Below are positions 11,906 through 25,035 of a stretch of 64,000 bases of DNA, piece after piece. The stretch's first letter is position 1; the number at the start of each line of letters is the position of its first letter. The stretch is taken from positions 1,424,919 to 1,488,918 of the forward strand of contig JAGMWU010000036.1 of the NCBI GenBank assembly GCA_018697195.1. Direction: 5' to 3'. The position numbers and the translations under genes are program-made. Source of the stretch: Certhia americana (Eukaryota; Chordata; Aves; Passeriformes; Certhiidae). A model generated the notes under the pieces. It was not told the origin of the DNA, searched no databases, and saw only the letters and a program-made list of their open reading frames with translations.

Positions 11906-14060
11906 AATACATGGAAGAGGATTTAATTCATCCAGGAGTCAGTGGTTTCAGCATGAGGATTATTGTCCTTATCCTTTTCTTGCATGTGTTTGAAGGAAGC
12001 TCAGGTAACATCCATCTGTCCTGACACCCCGACTCGTGTCAGAAACAAAGACTGAGGTTGCAGTTGCTGCCTTCCAGAGTGATTCTCTGCTGTGGGAGCT
12101 GTGCTGCTGTTGGCAGAGACCAAAAGCTTGTGTGGGATGTGAGCTCGGGGCTCACAGAGTAGGAGCAGGTTCAGAGAGTGCAGAAGCCCCTGAAGAACTG
12201 GAAAGAGAACAAATCTGAACCAACACCTATGGTGGATTCACAGGCACAGGGGGAGTGGGGCACCACAGAGTGCTCCTGCTCAGGTGCAGCTGGGATTTAA
12301 TCTGTCGCTCCAATAGCCTGGAACAGGAGCAGGATGGAAGCAAGCCAAGCCCAGGGCTCCCTGGTGCAGAAAACAAATGCTCAAGGTAGTCATGGGAGCA
12401 ATCAGCAACTACCCCTCGCACAAGGGCAGGACACGTCAGACAATCCCTGTGATGGGATTGAGTCACTGTGTTCTGAGGTCTTGCTGTGACATTGTGATCA
12501 TCTGCAAGAATGGCCCGTGGAGCCCTCTCAGAATAAAGAAATGCCTAAAAAACCACACTAATCCAGTAAAAATTATGGGTACCATCAATGGAGGGTGAAA
12601 GAGAGGAGGAAGAAAAAAAGAGAGGAGTATTTGAACACAAGGTGTGGGAGAGGGGCTGGCAGTGCCAGCAGGTCTGAGAGGGAGCAGGGGCTGAGTGGTG
12701 AGCACAGAGCTGCCTGTAAGGACAGCAACCAGCCTGGAGATCCTGACAGGAAGGCTTGGTGTGTGTAAAGCCCTCATGGCCACACCAGTGGTCTTCTGTG
12801 ACATTGCTGGTGCTCTGCTGAAGGGGCTTTTGTTATCAAAAAAAAATAAAATTAGCAGTGTGGTTAGATGTGAAGGAAGCTCACAGGGAATGCACTTTTG
12901 AGATGCCAGTGCTTCTGTTGGTTCCTCAGCATACTCAGAATTTGAGTGGCAATTTCAGAAGTCAACAGCAGTCTTTGAAATTCCTCAGCTGTGTGACACA
13001 GTCCCTGGGCCAAGTCTCCACTCAAGCCCCACAGACTCTCTTCACCAAAAAACACATTGAAGACTGTTTTTTTTTTCTCAGACTCTTTCTCATTCCCGTC
13101 TTGTCCTCAAAAATTGTCCAGCACTATAAGCCCTCTCTAGAATGTATTTTTTGAGGTAAGAAACCATAGGAACTCCTGACCTGCTGCTTGTTGGGAGGAT
13201 TTCTCTGCCCAGCTTTGGAGCAGATATTGAAGTCATCTAGAGAAACACAGTGTTTCTTTTCTCACGCAGCAGTTGGAGACTGGGATGGGGATTTCTGCCC
13301 TTCACAGCTGTCTGCAGTTTCTCCCTAAGAAATTCTTTCCTATTCCAGTTACTGTGAGGAAATCCTCACATTTCACAATGCTCCGTTTGAGCACTGACTG
13401 ATTATTTTGTAATCTTTGTATATCAGCACTGAAGTGCTGCATCAGGGAATCCACTGGGCCCAGTAGTTATAATTTTACAAAGTCCTTTTCCCAACAAATA
13501 ATGTAACTCAGAATCCCAGGAAACCACTAAGCAAATTAAAATCCGACGCACAATAAACAATTCAGCTTTAAAAAATACACAGCGCAATAAATGAACCAGA
13601 ACTGGCCCCATTCCCATCCACAAAGGAAGATTAGTGGAAGCAGTGTGACCTCTGCAAAGCATCAAAATATCCAGGAGTACGGTAAAAAAATGTTCACCCT
13701 CTTTAACTGCTGGTTTGCCTTGATTGAAAAACATCATATATTTTCTGAAAGGAACCATAAATCTCCTATAAATTTTATTTCAGAGAAATGCAAATCCTTT
13801 TCTGTCAGTAACCCAGCATGCAAAGTGTGCCCAGTGCAGAGCAGCTGAGCTCTTGTGGAGAAGAGATCAAGGCCACAAGATCTGACCTGGATTCAGGACT
13901 GAGGGCCATGTGGGCCAAGTGTTCCAGGAGAACACAGCCATAACTTCTCAGCTCTTTGAGAAAACCTCTCCAGTTCATTGCCTCACCTGTGTCCTCAGTG
14001 GTTTCTTTCCCACTGCCCAGGAAGATCCTGAGATGCTGAACAACTGGAGGATGACCAAGA
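11906..14060. other. Intergenic, no gene recognised
   Basis: This is non-coding, with short T-runs (13061-13078) and purine-rich patches. The small frames on both strands (up to 113 codons) have no recognisable motif. Confidence 0.45.
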
Positions 14061-14206
14061 CAATCATGGAACCATGGAATGGCTTGGTTTGGAAGGGACC
14101 ATGAAGCCCACCTCGTTCCAAATCCCTGCTATGGGCAGGCATATCTTCCACTATCCCAGGTGGCTCCAAGCCCCATCCAGCCTGGCCTTGAGCTTTTCCA
14201 GGGACA
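14061..14206 (-). repeat. CR1 fragment (antisense)
   Basis: It contains 'ATCATGGAACCATGGAATGG', 'TTTGGAAGGGACC' and 'TCCAGCCTGGCCTTGAGC', the antisense CR1 3' end. Confidence 0.75.
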
Positions 14207-15289
14207 ATGCACTTCCATAGTTATGCCTGGATCAGAGGGAGTACAAGGAGAGGTGGTGGGATCTGAGCTGGGTTAATCAGATGAAGGAAGGATGGATTTA
14301 CCAGCAGCTACATCTACATGGAGGACAATGACAAAGAGGACAGAAGAGAGCTAAGTGATACCAGACAGTTCAACAAGGGGCAATAGTCACAAATTGCAGC
14401 CTGGGACATTCAAGGGGGCTTTCAGGAAAAGCTCTCTCCCCCAAATTTCTCTGCAGCCCTTGCACAGGTCACCAAAGAGGTGAGGTACCTCCACCCTCTA
14501 TTGGATATTCCATCTAATATTTCGATTTTAAAGGCTCAGCCACCCTGATCTAGTGCAGGGAATTGTGCTGTGAGTGGGAAATCCATCATCCCCAGAAATT
14601 CCTGTGGCCAGGTTGGATCAGCCCAAGTTAGACTTGAAGGAAAGAGTAGGAGCATTTCTAAAACACTGGGACTTGGGCCTTTATGATGCGTAAAGAGGTA
14701 CAAGGATATAAGGATCCTCTGCTCAGCTCTTCCTGAGGTTCTAAACCTGGGGTTTGGCTTTGCAGAATTTATCCACAGTATATAAGTTTTGCCCTCTGCA
14801 GGAAGGAGAGTTATGGAGTACATCTGATTAATGCTTTTCCCCTTACACCCATATGGAAAATTTGAGGCCAATCCCCATTTTGGTGCTTGGCATTCTGGCA
14901 GCACTCAGGACATTCTGACAAACCTTCCTGGAACCACGACAAACCCTGCCCGTGTGTCTTCCCTCCTGCAAATCATGTTCAGCCTCTTTATCAAAAAAAC
15001 CCAGACGTGTCTGGAGTGAATGGTTGGAGGCCTTCCAGCTCTCTAGGCTGAAGATCCAACTCCATATTTGAGGCAGTGCTGAGGGAGATCTCACTGTTCC
15101 TGTGTCATTGCCAAGGTCAGAAAAAGGAAGAGCTTCCACCTGACTTTTCCACAGGAACAGAATTGCAACGGGCCCGCCTGGCAAAATCAGCAGCTTTGTG
15201 AGATTAATTTTATAGAACAGAATTTGATAATGAACAAGTTGGTTTGATTGTATCTAAGGCAATGTTATCACCTCCTCACTAACAGTCCA
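14207..15289. other. Intergenic, no gene recognised
   Basis: No exon-like or repeat structure could be assigned. Frames of 113 and 122 codons on the minus strand (14843-15184, 14536-14904) have no motif. Confidence 0.4.
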
Positions 15290-15510
15290 GAGTAGCTGTG
15301 GCTGCCACAACCCTGGAAATGTCCTTGGCCAGGTTAGATGGGGTTTGGAGCACCCTGGGATAGTGACGGGTGTCTCTGCCCATAGCAGGGGGTGGAACTG
15401 GATGGCTTTTAAAGTCCATCCCAACCAAATCAAAGTTTTTAACCAAACTTAAGACCAAACCTTCCCAACCAAAATAATTCTGGGATTCTGTACAATTCTA
15501 TTTATTTTCG
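15290..15510 (+). repeat. CR1 fragment
   Basis: It contains 'AGCTGTGGCTGCCACAACCC', 'TTTGGAGCACCCTGGGATAG' and 'TCTCTGCCCATAGCAGGGGG', the CR1 3' region in sense orientation. Its last 50 bases are degenerate. Confidence 0.8.
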
Positions 15511-15960
15511 CTATTATTCATCATGGATCCAGGATAAACCTTGACATTTCTGGCAAAGGCATGCATTTCCCTAAAAGTTCTTAATTTAAAAAACAAACAG
15601 GAAAATTACAGGATTCCTGAGTAACAGAATAGTTCTATCATTCCCTGTACCCAAAATACTGGCAAAGCAATTCCTACATCTCCCATTTCTGTCCAAGGGA
15701 TTGTGGTGTCCTCATGGGCAAAGCAACACTGCAGGTTTCTCAGCCCACTTTGGGACATCATGATTTGGGAACTGTGTCCATGATCACAGAGCTTCAACAG
15801 CTCCCACTGCCAGTTGTCTTCCATACAGATTTTTTTTTGGCAGTTTTGACTCACATTTTTTGGAAGATTTATAACAGCTCAGCACCTGGGAAGGGATTCC
15901 CAATTGGCTTTTTTTTTCTAATCTGACAAACCTTAACAAATTCACTTTTCCATCTGTTTT

Positions 15961-16070
15961 AGAGGTGTCCATGGGCAGGTACACCTTCCACAATCCCAGG
16001 TTGCTCCAAGGTCCAGGGCCTTGGACATTTCCAGGGATGGGACAGCCACAGCTCTCCTGGACCTCAGAGA
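15961..16070 (-). repeat. CR1 fragment (antisense)
   Basis: It contains 'ATGGGCAGGTACACCTTCC', 'ATCCCAGGTTGCTCC' and 'GGGCCTTGGACATTTCCAGG'. The sequence just upstream (15890-15960) may be a more decayed part of the same copy. Confidence 0.7.
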
Positions 16071-16824
16071 GACAATTTGGATGGTGAAAGCCCAAACAAA
16101 TTACAGGAGATGGGTTCATTGTGAAGAGTCCTTTGATTGTGTGTCCAGCAAGGCTGGATTTTCCTGGTTTGCACATGGAAAAATCTACCACAGAAGTGTT
16201 TACAGTGATGTCTTTTCTCTTAATGTATTACAATGGAAATTCAGGTGCCATCTGTGCCTATTTTTTTGTAATACTAGAAAAGAGCAGGTACCGAGGCAAC
16301 AGAGCCAAACTTACTAAAATGGGAAATTCCAATTACATTGCGTAAGGATGAATTTTTCTTGTTTTGTTTAGGGTGTATTTTGCTAATGCATATTTTATTT
16401 GAACAACTGGAAAGCATTTTCTGATCCTTATTTTTCATTTGGAAGCTCAGAACAAATTCAATTTATTCCCTATACTGTGAGATACTGTAGTAAATATATT
16501 TTTAAAATATTTTGTTTGTGGAGATAAACGCATATAAAAACTGTAAATTCATGTAAATATATGCAAACATAGTCTCTTGAAGACAAAGAAAATGTCGTTT
16601 CAGGTGTTTGGTTGGTTGGATGAATGTGGCATAAGCATCTCATTGCTGTTGTTTATCTGGTACTCCACAGAGAGAAAACAACAGCAGCTTGTGGCTGAAA
16701 TTCCAACAATTTCCCACTTGTTGCTCGCAGTCTCACAATGACCATTTCAAAAACCTTTATGAACTAACTATGGCAAATATTCCTGTCGCTGCTGGTGGGC
16801 AGAATATCACCCAGAGGGTGGGAC
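16071..16824. other. Intergenic, AT-rich, no gene recognised
   Basis: This is strongly AT-rich non-coding sequence. Two overlapping plus frames (98 and 74 codons, 16021-16345) start within CR1-derived text and are not supported. Confidence 0.45.
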
Positions 16825-17090
16825 GGCACTGCCCAGGCTCCCCAGAGAATGGCCTGAGGCAGCCAGAGCTCCAGGAGCATTTGTACAACGCTCTCAGGTA
16901 CAAGGTGGGATTGTTGGGGTGTCTGTGCAGGGCTAAGAGCTGGATTTGATGATCCCTGTGGATCCCTTCCAGCCCAGAACATTCTGTAGTTTCATATGGA
17001 AGGTGTTGATGTACATGAGGGCAGGGGGTGGGAATGTAATCATCTTTAAGGTCCTTTCCAACCAAACCATGCTGTGATCCTCTGATTCCT
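16825..17090 (+). repeat. CR1 fragment(s), probably two adjoining 3' ends
   Basis: One CR1 3' end runs to about 17000 ('GGATTGTTGGGGTGTCTGTG', 'CCCTTCCAGCCCAGAACATT'). A second, shorter end follows ('ATCTTTAAGGTCCTTTCC', 'AACCAAACCATGCTGTG'). Two consecutive 3' ends suggest tandem or nested insertions. Confidence 0.7.
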
Positions 17091-18074
17091 CCTTTAGGGT
17101 GTGCAGTGCCCCACCTTGGCAGCCCTGCTCTGAACTGTGACAGCCCCAGGACTCTGCAGGTGACCTTCCTTCTCCCAGAGGTAATTTTTCTGGTCCTTTG
17201 TACCTTATCACAATAAAGGCAAGAATCCACATGGGACCTGTCCCTCACATTCCTCCAGGCCTCAAAAAGGGATGAACACTTCTCCTGAGCACCATTCCTT
17301 TTGTAACCTCACAAAGGATTAAATTAGAATTTCAAACCAGCCCTCACAAAGGAAGACATTTGCAGACTCTGCACCTGAAGCAGATCATGGTGACCATATC
17401 TCACAGGGATTTGGGAGGAATAAAACCAACGCAAAATCTAAGTTCAAAGCCCAAAACTGCTGAGTGCTATTCCACTTTAGAGGGTCATGCCAGGGAACAT
17501 TGAAGATTATGTTAAGGAATTTCAGATCCTGGGATTAGGATTTGTGGGAGGGGGATGTTATCCCAAACATCTATCTCTGATGATTATATTTACATCAGAA
17601 CACTCATGGGTCCAGATTTCTCTGAGAATTAACAGAGCTGTAGCAGCTTCCCACAGGGTGACAGAAGGTGACACAAATCACTGGGTGGAGCTGGATTTGG
17701 AGTGTTGTCCCCATTAATCCCAGGGATTATCACAGACAACCCCAGTACAAACACTGTGCTCATCCTGGGAGCTGTGCTGTGCATTACAGGTGGATCCCTG
17801 GGGAACAGCAAAGAACACAGAGAAGAGAATCCAGGAATCTTCCTCCCCTCACTTCAGGTTTGTGTCAAATGTTATCTGCTGCTGGGCCAACATCACTGAT
17901 GATTTTGAGGACACAAGAAGTAGTCCCCAGAGTAAAAGGTGCTTTTTTGTGCTTTGAATGAAGGTCTGAATCCTTCTGTTCATTATGAATTATTTCAATA
18001 TATTTTCCAAATATTCCTGCAGGTAATTCCAATGAAGCCTAGGGAGCTGTATAACTTTTGTGCTATAAATTTTC
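17091..18074. other. Intergenic, no gene recognised
   Basis: Non-coding. The sequence 17091-17240 may be decayed CR1. Nothing else could be assigned. Confidence 0.4.
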
Positions 18075-18256
18075 CAGAGGGAAGGGTTAGATGGGATTTC
18101 CTTACAGGGAAGAAATCCTTCCCTGTGAGGATGAGGAAGCCCTGGCACAGGATGCCCAGGGAAGCTGTGGCTGCTCCTGGATCCCTGGCAGTGTCCAAGG
18201 CCAGGCTGGACAGGATTTGAAGCAACCTGGGATCATGGAAGGTGTCCCTGCCCAAT
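18075..18256 (+). repeat. CR1 fragment
   Basis: It contains 'GGAAGAAATCCTTCCCTGTG', 'CCAGGGAAGCTGTGGCTGC', 'AAGGCCAGGCTGGACAGG' and 'TGGAAGGTGTCCCTGCCC'. It stops at a 17-base T-run (18257-18272), as if cut there. Confidence 0.8.
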
Positions 18257-20215
18257 TTTTTTTTTTTTTTATTTCATATCCCACATCAAAATGGAATCCA
18301 TAATAATCTCCAGGATTTTGCAAAGCTGCTCCACTCCTGCTGAACTCCTGCTGATTTACCTGGCATGGACCTGCTCATGTTTATTCCTTAAAAACTACAG
18401 GACTGCACCTCCAGGCTCCAGAACAGACTCTTCCTCTGAAACATCTCCCTGTGCAAACCATCTCTCACAGCCTGGTTTCATCTGCAAGTGTCAGCAAAGT
18501 CTGTTCAATACAAGGTGTTAAATGGAAATATTGGATCATGCTGGCCCACACAGATTCCTGAAGAATCACACTTGATGCAACACCCTGGTTTGACAGGGAA
18601 CAATTCCTAACTCCTCTCTGAACGCGGCTTTCTCCAATCAGCTTTACAAGGATGTTGTGATTGCTCTGTGATGAGATAATTTTCTCAAAACAAGCACAAT
18701 AAACTCAAATCATTCAGTTAAGGTTACACTTGAAAGACATTCAAATATGGATAAGTGGGAAGTACGCAATCCACACAGCCAGATCTGGCTTTTTTCACAG
18801 CTGAGTTACTTTTTTAGGCTCAAAATATTGCAGAACATGTGGGTTTGTTTTTAAAGATAGCACGAGTTGGCAGCAGAGCCACAAAATCACTTCTCATCAC
18901 TTTTGGTACAATTTAGGGCAATCTGAAGAGCTTGAACATCTTTTTTTCCCTAAGCATGAGTGGATGATTTTGATGTGTAGTATTCCCTTGGAATTTCTTG
19001 AATTTATCACACACAACATTGCTGTGGTGATTTTTAACCCTCCCCAACTGGTACTTCCCTTCAGTTTGAACTCTGCCTAAATATAGGTTTAATACAATCT
19101 TTTGTAGGCCCTGCTCATTCTCTCTCTCAGTAAGCAGACTTCAGATTTTAATTATTAAAGATTCCCCTTTCAGAAAGGCTCATGGTCCTGGGAGAAGCTG
19201 GGGAAGCAGGTGCTTGAAGCCTGAACCTGGAATGGCTGCTCGCCCTTCCCATCTCCATCTTTTCCCTTCTTCACAAAAAATTCACATTCCCTTTCCCATC
19301 TCCATTTATGTCACCCTTCAATACATAAATGCACTTTCTGTCCCCTCTTTCTACTCTTTAATAGCCCCATGTCTAAATGACCCCACCACAGAGATATAAA
19401 TATTAATAATAATAATCTAGTTGTCATCTGGAACGATTTTCTGCAAGCCTCACCACAGGTGTTAGCCAAGGTTCCCTGGGATGCTCTTCCCAATTTCCCT
19501 TTGATTTTCTACCTTCAGTGAAATAAAAAGAATGAGAACAGCTACATCTCCAATATTTGTTGACCTTTTCTTTTTTTTTTTTTTTTTTTTTATACAAGGT
19601 CTTTGTCTTTCAGGAGGTCATTTCAGGGACCTGGTGAGGAGATGTAATGATATTCATTATCTCAGTAGACAGAAACACAGGTGAAATTTCAGTTTGGAAT
19701 TTAAATAGAAAAATAAAACCCCATATTGCTGGTGAGCAAGTCCTGGGTTTGACCTTTCCCAGCCTGGATGGTCTTGCCAAGATGTAGACATGGAAGATGT
19801 GGCCAGCAGTGAGCACTGATGAGCTATTTTGGAATAAATCTTCATCAGGAGTGATAGAATTGGCAGTGTCCATCACCTGGAAGATAGGGAAGGAGGAGGT
19901 GGGGGGAAGACAAAGCCCCAAACCAGATGTCATCTTCATTTGCAGAGAAGAGTCATACATGCTAAAAGGGGCTGACGGTAACTGGGTGATTTTCCACATA
20001 TTTGTTTTGCAGACCTCCTGATCCCATCATGAGTGACCCCCAGACATGTGGGGAAAAGGGGGTGCCAGGTTCTGCCTTCTGGAAGGTGCTCAGACACTTG
20101 GAGCCAATACTCTGTTTACCTTTGTAGAAAGGTGACCCAGAATCCCTCAGCTCACCCCCTACCCCAACAGCAAGGCCAAAGAGGAGCTGGTCTGTGTGAA
20201 GGCTGAGCCAGTGAG
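18257..20215. other. Intergenic with a 23-base T-run
   Basis: Non-coding. It contains T-runs at 18257-18272 and about 19571-19592 (possible reverse-complemented poly(A) tail of a retrocopy, but I cannot identify one). Frames here lack motifs. Confidence 0.45.
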
Positions 20216-20490
20216 CAGAGAATCCCAGAATTCCAGAACCAATTGGGTTGGAAACAACCTCTGAGATCATTGAGTCCAACCTATGACCCAACACCATAAT
20301 ATCAAACAAGACAATGGCACTGAGAGCCACATCCAGGCTATCCTTAAATCCTTTTGGGGACAGTGACTCCACCACCTCCCTGGTCAGCCCCTTCCAGTGC
20401 CCAGCCACTCTTGCTGTGAAGAAATTCTCCCTAATGCTCAGCCTAAACCTCCCCTGCTGCAGCTTAAGGTTGTGTCCTCTGGGATTCCCC
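20216..20490 (-). repeat. CR1 fragment (antisense), left arm of inverted pair
   Basis: It contains 'CAGAATTCCAGAACCAATTG', 'ATCATTGAGTCCAACC', 'CCTGGTCAGCCCCTTCCAGT' and 'GAAGAAATTCTCCCTAATG'. This is the reverse complement of the CR1 3' end that reads forwards from 20665, so the two form an inverted pair about 175 bp apart. Confidence 0.85.
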
Positions 20491-20664
20491 AGGTGAGGAT
20501 CCTCCGCTGCACACGAAGACACAGATCTGTAGTCAGGATGTGCTGGGCAGTGATGCAGAGTCAGCACCTCATCTCTCCATGTCCTCTTACTCCATGAAAG
20601 GCTGGCTGGAGGCTCCTGGAACACTCAGGGGTCTAAAAAGGAGCAGCAACTCCATGTCTGTGAC

Positions 20665-21245
20665 ATGTCTGTCATGTCTGTGCTCTCCAGGGTCTGGGAG
20701 GGATCAGCAGCCGAGGTTGGGCAGCTTTCCACCAGAGAGCTAAGATGTGGCTGCAACTTAAATCCTGGAGCAGTTCTAGGGTCCGCAGGACAAGAAAGAC
20801 ATGGGGCATGGCCAGGGAAGGGAATGGAGCTGGGGAAGGGGCAGGAGCACCAGGGGCAGCTGAAGGAGCTGGGAAAGGGGCTCAGCCTGGAGAAAAGGAA
20901 GCTCAGGGGGGGTCCTCTGGCTCTGCACAACTCCCTGACAGGAGGAGACAGCCAGAGAGGTCAGGCTCTGCTCCCAGGGAACTGGCACAGGACAAGCAGA
21001 AACAGCCTCAAGCTGTACCTGCAGAAGTTTAGGCTGGACATCAGGAAAAGCTTCTTCACAGAAAGGGTTGGTCAGGCACTGGCTGTCCAGGGCAGCAGGG
21101 GAGTCACCATCCCTAAAAGGGTTCCAAAAACATGTGGGTGTGGCACTTGGGGACATGGGTTATGGGTGGACCTGGTATTGCTGAGTAATTATTCAACTTG
21201 ATGATCTTGGAGGTCTTTTCCAGCCTCTGATTTCTTGATTCTCTT
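20665..21245 (+). repeat. CR1 fragment, right arm of inverted pair
   Basis: This sense CR1 segment includes the end of the ORF2 region and the 3' UTR: 'GGGAAAGGGGCTCAGCCTGG', 'AGTTTAGGCTGGACATCAGG', 'TGATGATCTTGGAGGTCTTT' and 'TCCAGCCTCTGATTTC'. The 220-codon minus frame (19962-20624) and the 178-codon plus frame (20665-21201) both come from CR1 text and are not genes. Confidence 0.85.
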
Positions 21246-24200
21246 TGGGGTGGAAATGTGGAGTGCAAGGTCTTTATTGGCAGCACATGACTGATGAAAA
21301 AGGTGAGTGAGATCCAAGAGGAAAGGATTCCATTACCCAGATCATGGCAGGACTCCACTGCCATTTGAGTTTGGTGGGTTGATATTTCAGAGCTCCTGCA
21401 GCACATGCCTGGAGATGTTTTCTTGATGTTCCCTTCCTTGATGAGAAGTGACCCCAAACTGCAGAAATGTTTCTGTTCATTTCTTTTGCTTCCAGCAGGT
21501 GCCAGGATGCTTTTGGCAAAGGTTGGCTGAAAAGCAGACACATAATCCCATAAGGGCATAAAGAGGCACTGCTTATGTTTTGCAAGATTTTGATGCGAAA
21601 TAACAAAAAAATCCACAGTGGAGCTAAAAATCTCATTTTCCCAAAGACAGAGCAAGAACAAAATATCGTGTTTTCAACCCCATTTAATTTTAAGCGGTCC
21701 CACTGAGAATTAAATATAGATTAGTTTTTCCTTTTAACAAAGTAATTTTCAACATTTATGGGACAGGTAGAACAAATAATTCTTTCACTTGTCTGCCCAT
21801 GAAGTAAGTCTGGAGTTCCTGTCTGCTATTTCAGAAAGCTGAATTTTTTTTTTTTTTTTTCCTTACCCCATTTCCAGTTGCTCTGCATTGCACAGGGGGT
21901 TGGATCTCATTTTGTCCTGGACAGTTTGAGAGTTTTTACTTCAATTTCTCCCTGCTGATCTTCCCACAACCACTCCACCTGTGACAAACACCTATAATTG
22001 TACTCATGTGCCTGGTACAAGAACAAGCTCACAATTTTTGGGCCATTTTTTCATTTATTTGAGAGTTGCCCAATATAAATAATAATTCTTTCAATAACCG
22101 ATGAATAATCAATGGCTAACCAAAACCATGCAATGAACCACATGGGGTGTGTTTATACAGGTGTATTTATGTTTTGAATCCCCAAATATAAATTGATTTA
22201 TTCCATCAAATCAAGTATAAAATTCCTGAAAATCACTTTCATGGTAGTGGTAATGATAAGTATAAATTTCCTGGGATTTTGATCCCTTGAAGAACAGTTT
22301 CTATCCAGAGTGGGGCCACTATGGCTAACCTGGTGTGCGCACATGTCCAGACACACAGACACTGGAACAATTTTCACTCCATGGGTTTTTCACAATAACT
22401 AATTCCAAGTGGATTAGGACACAGATCTTTAGTCATTCCCAGAAACCAAGCAAAACAAAACGAAACAAAACTAAACAATAACAAAAAAGTTACATTGGAA
22501 TTAAGGATTCTGCATTATGACAAAACGAGGGGGTTTTAACACAGTGAGATAAATGGGCTGCTTGTCCAGGTGTTTCCGTCAAATCCCAGACAGGTTGTAT
22601 CCCAGATTCCTGCTGGGGGGAGAAGGTCATTAACCGCAGCTCCAGCAGAGACTGATTGCAGCTGAAGAGAGAACCAGTTCCTGCCATTCCAACTGCCAAT
22701 TGTCCTGTCCAACCTTTTTTCTGACCTTTTCTCTACATATTCCCCTTCCATAACATCATCAGCTGAGTTCAGACTCCTCCAAGTGCACTTTTTATCTCCT
22801 CCTGAAGGGAAGACCCTCTTCCACTCCAGAGCAATTACATGAAGCCTCAGAGAATCCCATGGCACATCCCCCCTCTGGACACAGCTTTGACCTCTTACTC
22901 CAAGAAAATGAGAAGAATTTTAAGCAAAAACTAAAAATAATTTTAAAAACAAACAAACAAACAACCTCCAAATTAAATCTAGGAACATATTTTTCTAAGC
23001 AGAAACCCTAAGTGACTGGTGGCAGCAAGAGACAGAGCTGGGATTTCAGGGGAAAAATCTGACAAAATACTTAGATTCTGGTTTCTGACCACCACTTCCT
23101 GCCCCTCACTGAGCTGTTTCCAGTGAAAGTCTCCCCTAACTGGGACAGCAGCCAGGAAAAAAATAGCAAAAATTAATCAAAACATGTTTTAAAAGGCTTT
23201 AGAAGTATATGTAGAAAGGGGTTTTTCACTTCCAAGAGAAAGCTATTATTTTTAATGTATTAAGCAGTTTATATTTGTGTTGTCCTTGTTCCTCATTCAA
23301 AGATTTTCTTCATTGAGGTCTTTGGTTGATAGTTCCTCAGTGGGGGTCCTAAGCCAGAGGAACACAATTGTATTTTAAATTTCTTTAAATGTAAAAACTT
23401 TTTTAGCAGAGCTGGATCCGATCATTGTTCAGTTCTGGACATGGTGCCTGTGGATGCCAATCATGTTCTGGCAGAAATATTCGCATGCAAAATCCACACT
23501 CAGTTGCATCTGAATTATACAAATTGCAGCTTGAAAATACCAAAAATCTCTGTTTTTTTTCTCTTAGTTTTGGGTGTTGCTTTGATCTGGCAGGGGGTTT
23601 GTGGAGGTAACTTCATGGCTTATTCACCCTCACAGGCAATTAATGTTGAATTCCAAAGTGCTTGAAGAAATTCCTGGGCAGAGCTAGTGGGTAACAACAA
23701 AAATCCTTCACTACAGCATTTCAGGGTCAGAGACAGATTAATGTCCTTTTAGTAGTAATTTGGTTTCCACGGTAATCTTGGAAACAGTTACATAGTTCAG
23801 ATTCTTGATCTGGAAAGTGAGATTTTTTTCCACACATGATCTTTATTTGCAGTGGTGTTATACTTCTCTATGACAAATGAGAGGGAAGGTCTTTGTTAAA
23901 ATGAAAGGGCAGCTGTTTATACACCTTGAAAAAAAAGAAGATTTTTGTATCATTCAGTATGTGCCTTTTGCCTCTGATGTTCTGGAAAACTCTTAAATTC
24001 ATTAAATTTAGACTCCAAGCAGAGTAAGGTGTGCAAAGACCTCAGGGATAAAACAAAAGAAACATTTTTAAAAAAATAATGCAGCAGATAAGGTAACCTG
24101 GTTAAACCTTGACTTTTTTAACAAAGAAACCACAGAGCAACTTCTAGCAGTGCAGATTTTATAGTTTGGAATAAAAAAGGTTGGGTTGGATCTTCCTCCA

Positions 24201-24796
24201 TCACAGCCTTCTTGAAGGGCAGGGTTAAGGTCACTGGTGCCTGGTGAACTCTGCACTTGTTTAAAACATGCCCTTGGTATTAAGGTTCCTTTTTTTTTGT
24301 TGGGGACATCTGAAATACCTGTAAGATCTGTAAGATCAGTCTGAACTCACTTTGGAAACTGCAGAAGACAATTAAGTTGTTCAGATTCAGTCTTTGCTCC
24401 CCTGCACAAAACCCCTTGAACAGCAAATCTAAGACCTCTTACCATGAGCCTTTTCCCCTCCTGCCTCTTAAAGTTATTCAGCTTCCTAGGAAGCAATTAA
24501 ATATTCATGGAGGTGAAGACTGTTCAGGCTGGTAGATCAAGAGCAATTTGCTGGAAAACAGCCTTTAAGTTGCAGAGCACATGTGAGCAGGAGGTGGGAC
24601 AGCTGGCTGAGGACACAGAGGGGGTTGAACAAGACTTGGAGCAGAAAAGCTGCAGAAAAACACCCCAGAACAGGGGGATGTCCCTATCCTTGGCGTTGGG
24701 ATGCCATTTAAAACCAAGCCTTTGGGTTGTTGGGTTGTCTGGTACCCCCCACATCTCCACAGGCTGGGAACAACGTGCTGCCACAGTTCCATGGTG
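21246..24796. other. Intergenic, AT-rich, no gene recognised
   Basis: Non-coding. It has a T-run at 21844-21861, an AAACAAAAC-type simple tract at 22447-22485 and an (AAAC)n stretch at 22948-22965. The frame 21113-21661 (minus, 182 codons) starts in CR1 and has no motif. Confidence 0.5.
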
Positions 24797-25035
24797 GATG
24801 AAAGAAGACAGGTTTAAATGGGATTTGGGAAAGGAATTTTTCCCTGTGAGGGTGGGAAGGCTCTGGCATTGGGTGTCCAGAGAAGCTGTGGCTGCCACAA
24901 CCCTGGAAGTGTCCAAGGCCAAGCCAGACAGGGCTTGGAGCAACCTGGGATAGTGGAAGGTGTCCCTGCCTTGGGGATGGAATGGGATGAGCTTTCAGGT
25001 CCATTCCCACCCAAACCATACTGGCATTCTATGAC
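24797..25035 (+). repeat. CR1 fragment
   Basis: It contains 'GGAATTTTTCCCTGTGAGGG', 'GAGAAGCTGTGGCTGCCAC', 'GGGCTTGGAGCAACCTGG' and 'CATTCTATGACC', a fairly complete CR1 3' end. Confidence 0.85.

Noticed and set aside
19962..20624. 220-codon minus-strand open frame
   Set aside because: Much of its length is antisense CR1 3' sequence (20216-20490); the same kind of frame recurs with other CR1 copies, and no domain is visible.
21846..21861. T-run as poly(A) tail of a minus-strand retrocopy
   Set aside because: No retrocopy body or target duplication is visible beside it.
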